This document shows, piece after piece, positions 25,294 through 28,302 of a stretch of DNA of 28,302 bases. The notes under the pieces are model-generated. The model saw only the letters and a list, made by a program, of their open reading frames with translations, was not told the DNA's origin and ran no database searches. Source of the stretch: a virus. Location: positions 1-28,302 of IMG/VR virus record IMGVR_UViG_3300006100_000062. One strand, given 5' to 3'. The translations under genes were made by a program, and so were the position numbers. Position 1 is the first letter of the stretch; the number at the start of each line of letters is the position of its first letter.

Positions 25294-25622
25294 CAAAAGA
25301 TGAAGCAAAGTTGGCTTACGGCTTAGTAGGTCTTTATTGCACTCTTTTTAAAGAGAATTACAAGAAGGCCCCAGTTGTAAATCGTTATCGTGAAAAGTGG
25401 GCAATGCAAGATGTCATTGATAGCGTAGGATATGACAGAGCAAAAGTTCTGCTTGAGTATTATTTCAAGGTGCCTAAAGCACCACACAGCATGCAGTGGT
25501 TTTTTTATAACTTCGAGAAGTTAGATTTAGCATTGCAACAGCAAGAAGAAGATAAGTCCCGACGGGAATTAATCAGATTACGTACTAAGACTATGGTTGA
25601 AGAAAGAGACAATGAACGCTGA
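25290..25622 (+). CDS. Unknown protein upstream of the helicase, possible loader
   Basis: The 110-residue product starts at ATG 25290 with a 4-base overlap (ATGA) and AAAGGTAAG upstream. It is mostly helical with conserved-looking aromatic residues (Q-W-F-F-Y-N-F-E-K-L near 71-80) and a charged, Arg/Glu-rich C-terminus. It overlaps the start of the helicase gene. Position suggests a helicase accessory or loader function, but I see no ATPase motif and do not recognise the family. The suggestion rests on context only. Confidence 0.65.
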   Translation: MTKDEAKLAYGLVGLYCTLFKENYKKAPVVNRYREKWAMQDVIDSVGYDRAKVLLEYYFKVPKAPHSMQWFFYNFEKLDLALQQQEEDKSRRELIRLRTKTMVEERDNER

Positions 25623-26838
25623 GGCTGCTGTTATAACTGCAATATGTGAGAACAAAGATATCTCTGTAGTTCTTGCTGATAATATTGATGAAGTCTTTAC
25701 TTCTCATAGAGATGTTTGGGATGGGCTAAAATCTTATTACTTTAAGTTTAAAGCAGTCCCAGATATCTCAGTCTTGAAGGAACGCTTTAAAGATTTTGAG
25801 CCAGTAAATGTAAAAGGTCAAACTGCATACTACTTAGATACTTTAAAGAATGAATATCTTGCATCACGTCTAAGAAACCTACTCCTAACTTCTGGAGCTA
25901 GTTTGAAGACAGATGCTTCATCTAGAGTTATTGATAGCATGCAAAAAGAACTTTCTAAGTTGGGCAAGCTTACATCTAATGTAAGAGACGTTGATCTAAC
26001 AGACTTTAAACTTGCTGAAAAGCACTATGAGGCTGTCAAGAACCGCTCTGACATTATGGGTGGTAGCCCAGGAATTATGACTGGATTTAAAGCTATTGAC
26101 TATGCATACCCCACAGGAATGGCTCCAGGACACCTTATCGTCATGATTGGTTGGCCAGGTAGGGGTAAGACATGGCTTTCTTCTTATCTGGCTTGTAAGG
26201 CTTGGGAGCAGGGATTTAAGCCTATGATCATCTCTCTTGAAATGACTCCTGAAAATATGCGTGACCGTATTTATACTATGATGGGGTCGGGATTGTTTAA
26301 GGCTTCTGATTTTGCTAGAGGTAGTATTGATATGTCCGAGTTTGATGATTGGGGAACTAAAAAGTTTGCTGACAAGAATCAGTTTATCCTTGTATCAAAT
26401 GAGGGTTCTGGCGAAGTAACTCCTGCTACAGTACAGGCAAAAATTGACCAGCACAAACCCGATATTGTTATTCTTGATTACCACCAGCTATTTGCTGATA
26501 ATCAAGGTTCGAAGGCTCCAACAGAACGTAACATGAATATCTCAAAGTCATTCAAGGCATTAGCTATGAATAATAATATTCCAATTATTGATATCACTGC
26601 TGCAACTATGGATGATACATCTGACCAAGATGGTCCACCTTTGCTATCACAAGTTGCTTGGTCTAAGGCTATTGAATACGATGCTGATATGGCTATTGCA
26701 GTTCATAAAAACCCTGACTCAAATGTTATGGAGATTGTAAGTAGAAAGAACCGCCATGGAACCGAGTTCGGTTTCTACTTGGACTGGGACCTAAACAGAG
26801 GTATAATTACAGAGTTGTACGATAAGGGGATTTCATAA
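25612..26838 (+). CDS. DnaB-family replicative helicase
   Basis: I choose ATG 25612 (after AAAGAG) over TTG 25597; it overlaps the preceding gene by 11 bases and gives 408 residues. The N-terminal domain (about 1-110) begins N-A-E-A-A-V-I-T-A-I and fits a shortened DnaB N-terminal domain. The RecA-like core has Walker A G180-W-P-G-R-G-K-T187, Walker B ending I-V-I-L-D289-Y, and K-N-R-H-G near 382-386, typical of DnaB. At the position where DnaB usually has a glutamine after the last core strand, this protein reads I-D-I-T-A. It would unwind DNA ahead of the phage replisome. The oxygenase ATG overlaps its TAA. Confidence 0.9.
   Translation: MNAEAAVITAICENKDISVVLADNIDEVFTSHRDVWDGLKSYYFKFKAVPDISVLKERFKDFEPVNVKGQTAYYLDTLKNEYLASRLRNLLLTSGASLKTDASSRVIDSMQKELSKLGKLTSNVRDVDLTDFKLAEKHYEAVKNRSDIMGGSPGIMTGFKAIDYAYPTGMAPGHLIVMIGWPGRGKTWLSSYLACKAWEQGFKPMIISLEMTPENMRDRIYTMMGSGLFKASDFARGSIDMSEFDDWGTKKFADKNQFILVSNEGSGEVTPATVQAKIDQHKPDIVILDYHQLFADNQGSKAPTERNMNISKSFKALAMNNNIPIIDITAATMDDTSDQDGPPLLSQVAWSKAIEYDADMAIAVHKNPDSNVMEIVSRKNRHGTEFGFYLDWDLNRGIITELYDKGIS
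26779..26807 (+). promoter_or_regulatory. Possible internal promoter at the helicase 3' end
   Basis: TTGGAC (26779-26784) and a perfect TATAAT (26802-26807) are separated by exactly 17 bases, 31 bases before the oxygenase start. The -35 matches only three consensus bases and the site is inside coding sequence. Confidence 0.3.
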
Positions 26839-27428
26839 TGCCAGGTAAAGACCAGCAAAATATAGTCGTTGATAATCTATTTAATGAAGAACAAATTCAA
26901 TGGCTCAAAAGATTTATTGATTCAAAGGAGATTGATGTTGTTGACCCACATAATGGTAGATACCTAAAGGGGCTTGATAATCAGATCAGGGAAGATATCA
27001 TGGATATCGTAGTTAAGCTAGCAAGAGAAACTTCTGGCGAAGACCTAGTTCCAGGAGATATCGGATACTCTTATTACAACAACCAATATGGCGAAGTTTG
27101 TTTGCCCCCGCATATTGATGCAAACAGAACTGAATTTGTTATTGATTATCAACTTGATGCAAACGTTGAATGGCCAATTGTTATTGAGAAGAAAGAGTTT
27201 ATCTTAAAAAATAATCAGGCTATTGTGTTTGCAGGCGGGGACCAGATCCATTGGAGACCTAGACAGAAGTTTACAGATGATCAATATACCGCTATGATTT
27301 TCTTTCATATGATTACAAAAGACCATTGGACATTGACTAATGGAGTGGATCCTAGAACTACTGAAGAGTGGCAAAAGAAATCCAAGTCTGCTTTTGGAGT
27401 TTATGAAAGAGACTACATGGACAATTAG
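26838..27428 (+). CDS. 2-oxoglutarate/Fe(II)-dependent oxygenase-like protein
   Basis: The 196-residue product starts at the ATG overlapping the helicase TAA. The central part has the Fe(II)-binding H92-I-D94 motif in P-P-H-I-D-A-N-R followed by a beta strand (F-V-I-D-Y-Q-L-D), a second strand pair with N-N-Q-A-I-V-F-A-G-G, and a distal H138-W-R140-P-R142. H-x-D...H with this strand order is the signature of the double-stranded beta helix oxygenases. The usual Arg for 2-oxoglutarate after the distal His is not in its standard place; R140 or R142 may serve. Such enzymes in phages may hydroxylate proteins, nucleotides or sugars. The substrate here is unknown. Confidence 0.8.
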   Translation: MPGKDQQNIVVDNLFNEEQIQWLKRFIDSKEIDVVDPHNGRYLKGLDNQIREDIMDIVVKLARETSGEDLVPGDIGYSYYNNQYGEVCLPPHIDANRTEFVIDYQLDANVEWPIVIEKKEFILKNNQAIVFAGGDQIHWRPRQKFTDDQYTAMIFFHMITKDHWTLTNGVDPRTTEEWQKKSKSAFGVYERDYMDN

Positions 27429-27445
27429 TTTATGAAATGATTCCT

Positions 27446-27472
27446 TATCTTGGTATAATTTATACAAAGATA
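27446..27472. repeat. 27-base near-perfect palindrome over a promoter
   Basis: Arms of 13 bases (27446-27458 and 27460-27472) pair around T27459 with a single G-A mismatch. The palindrome covers the whole extended -10 element (27451-27459) and reaches the SD. This geometry is typical of an operator for a dimeric repressor or activator. Confidence 0.65.
27451..27459 (+). promoter_or_regulatory. Extended -10 promoter before the primase unit
   Basis: TGGTATAAT is a perfect extended -10, with ATGAAA (27432-27437) as a four-of-six -35 at 16 bases. The 13-base core is identical to the promoter at 1702. Confidence 0.65.
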
Positions 27473-27479
27473 GGTGATC

Positions 27480-27761
27480 ATGTACCCAAGAAAGATACAC
27501 GATTTCTGGATGAATGGAATAATCAAAGATGATTCTAAATTTCAGAGTTCGAGAGAAAATTATGAGAGACTACTTGTTCAGCAAATGCGAGACAAAGGAT
27601 ATGTCCCAGTACTTGACATCTCACCACAATTTAATGTAAAATACAATGAGAGTAAAGACCAATACAGCTTTAATCTAGTGATGTATGGTATTTATTTAGG
27701 TAAAAAGAAAGCATTGATATACGAAGGCTTTTCAGGCCAGAGTTTAATACCAAAAGGATAA
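27480..27761 (+). CDS. Small protein of unknown function upstream of primase
   Basis: I choose ATG 27480, directly after AGGTGATC, an eight-base match to the 3' end complement of 16S rRNA; an in-frame GTG at 27474 lies inside that SD. The product has 93 residues, mixed alpha/beta, with N-Y-E-R-L-L-V-Q-Q-M-R-D-K-G-Y-V-P-V followed by strands Y-S-F-N-L-V-M-Y-G-I-Y-L-G. No motif is recognised. It begins a transcription unit under a palindromic promoter and precedes the primase gene by two bases, so a role linked to replication is a fair guess. Confidence 0.65.
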   Translation: MYPRKIHDFWMNGIIKDDSKFQSSRENYERLLVQQMRDKGYVPVLDISPQFNVKYNESKDQYSFNLVMYGIYLGKKKALIYEGFSGQSLIPKG

Positions 27762-27763
27762 CA

Positions 27764-28302
27764 ATGAAGGATGCATACTCTAAAGCGGATCTCCGCTCTA
27801 TTTTGCGTTCCTGCGGGGTCGAAGTAGTTTCGCAATCAGGAGAAGATTTTCTTTGCCTCTGCCCATTCCATCACAATACAGATTCTCCAGCCTTTGCTGT
27901 AAGTTATGCAAAAGGCCTTTATGTTTGCTATAACCAAAGCTGTAACTCTGCTGGAACAATACTGGATTTAGTTAAGAAGCTGACAAATAGAAATGACTTT
28001 GAAGCTTTAAGATTTATTCAAGCAAATAAGTTAACTGCTGCACAAGCACTTGAAGAAGAATTAAAAGATTTACTAGAAGATAAGCCAGAGTTTGAAGTAT
28101 TCCCTACTCAAACAGTAGAGGGTGCACACATGCTTTTAATGTCGAATGCTTATGGCTCAAAAGATTACTTGCTTTCTAGAAAAATTAGTGAAGAAGCAAT
28201 GGAATACTTTCAACTTGGTTTTTCTTCAATTCAGAGAATGACTATGGTTCCATTGCATTCTCCAGATGGGATGTTAGTTGGAGTAATTGGAAGATCAATA
28301 GA
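27764..28302 (+). CDS. DnaG-type primase, N-terminal part
   Basis: The frame starts at ATG 27764 after AAAAGGAT, two bases past the previous stop, and runs off the right edge after 179 codons. Near the N-terminus it has a CHC2-type zinc site: C33-P-F-H36, then Y-V-C55-Y-N-Q-S-C60 followed by G-T-I-L-D-L-V, matching DnaG C-P-F-H...C-F-x-C-G spacing except for a longer gap in the last Cys pair. Around residues 135-179 the start of the RNA polymerase domain is visible (Y-L-L-S-R-K-I-S, F-Q-L-G-F, M-V-P-L-H-S-P-D-G-M-L-V-G-V-I-G-R-S). It would lay RNA primers together with the upstream DnaB-type helicase. The Toprim catalytic residues lie beyond the window. Confidence 0.85.
   Translation, partial: MKDAYSKADLRSILRSCGVEVVSQSGEDFLCLCPFHHNTDSPAFAVSYAKGLYVCYNQSCNSAGTILDLVKKLTNRNDFEALRFIQANKLTAAQALEEELKDLLEDKPEFEVFPTQTVEGAHMLLMSNAYGSKDYLLSRKISEEAMEYFQLGFSSIQRMTMVPLHSPDGMLVGVIGRSI

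Noticed and set aside
27474-27479. GTG 27474 as start of the gene before primase
   Set aside because: It is part of the AGGTGATC SD sequence of ATG 27480.

Overview
The window is 28.3 kb of AT-rich DNA with every supported gene on the + strand, tightly packed and often overlapping by 1 to 40 bases. It is part of the genome of a long-tailed (siphovirus-type) bacteriophage. The order neck protein, tail terminator, tail tube, frameshifted tail chaperone, tape measure, distal tail protein, hub and fibres, then a DnaB-type helicase and a DnaG-type primase, is a classical tailed-phage layout. The style of the hub protein and several small genes recalls actinobacteriophages, but base composition is AT-rich, so a low-GC aquatic actinobacterial host is possible. 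That host idea is inference. Strong Shine-Dalgarno (SD) matches to AAGGAGGTGATC show a normal bacterial translation system.

Region 1 (1-2361), tail tube and chaperone: the end of a neck or tail-completion gene, a tail terminator, and the major tail protein, which has its own leader and is closed by a rho-independent terminator. The chaperone pair follows under its own extended -10 promoter, starts with TTG, and carries a textbook -1 slippery heptamer (CCCAAAC) followed by a small hairpin.

Region 2 (2361-12807), tail shaft and tip: an 1823-aa tape measure protein, a Dit-position protein and a 1489-aa hub or minor tail protein.

Region 3 (12809-22805), fibres: a series of Fn3-like, glycine/serine-rich adhesion proteins of 263, about 298, 1320 and 1018 residues, then two small coiled-coil proteins, a protein with a duplicated surface-type motif and a lectin-like tip protein. 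The 298-residue protein appears to start at a non-canonical ATT (13610), so the apparent gap 13624-13747 is coding. The 1018-residue protein ends in 18 tandem F-x-F-T-P units followed by a degenerate Hint (hedgehog/intein) domain. This is the most unusual feature of the window.

Region 4 (22805-28302), accessory and replication genes: a free-standing HNH endonuclease, a metallophosphoesterase with its own -35/-10 promoter, a small membrane protein (possible holin), a zinc-ribbon protein, a helix-turn-helix protein, three small unknowns, a DnaB-family helicase, a 2OG-Fe(II) oxygenase, one unknown gene behind a palindromic promoter, and the start of a DnaG-type primase cut by the window edge.

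Recurring TGRTATAAT extended -10 elements sit just upstream of four genes and divide the region into transcription units. I saw no tRNA, CRISPR array, insertion sequence or endolysin. No stretch over 300 bases lacks a gene.
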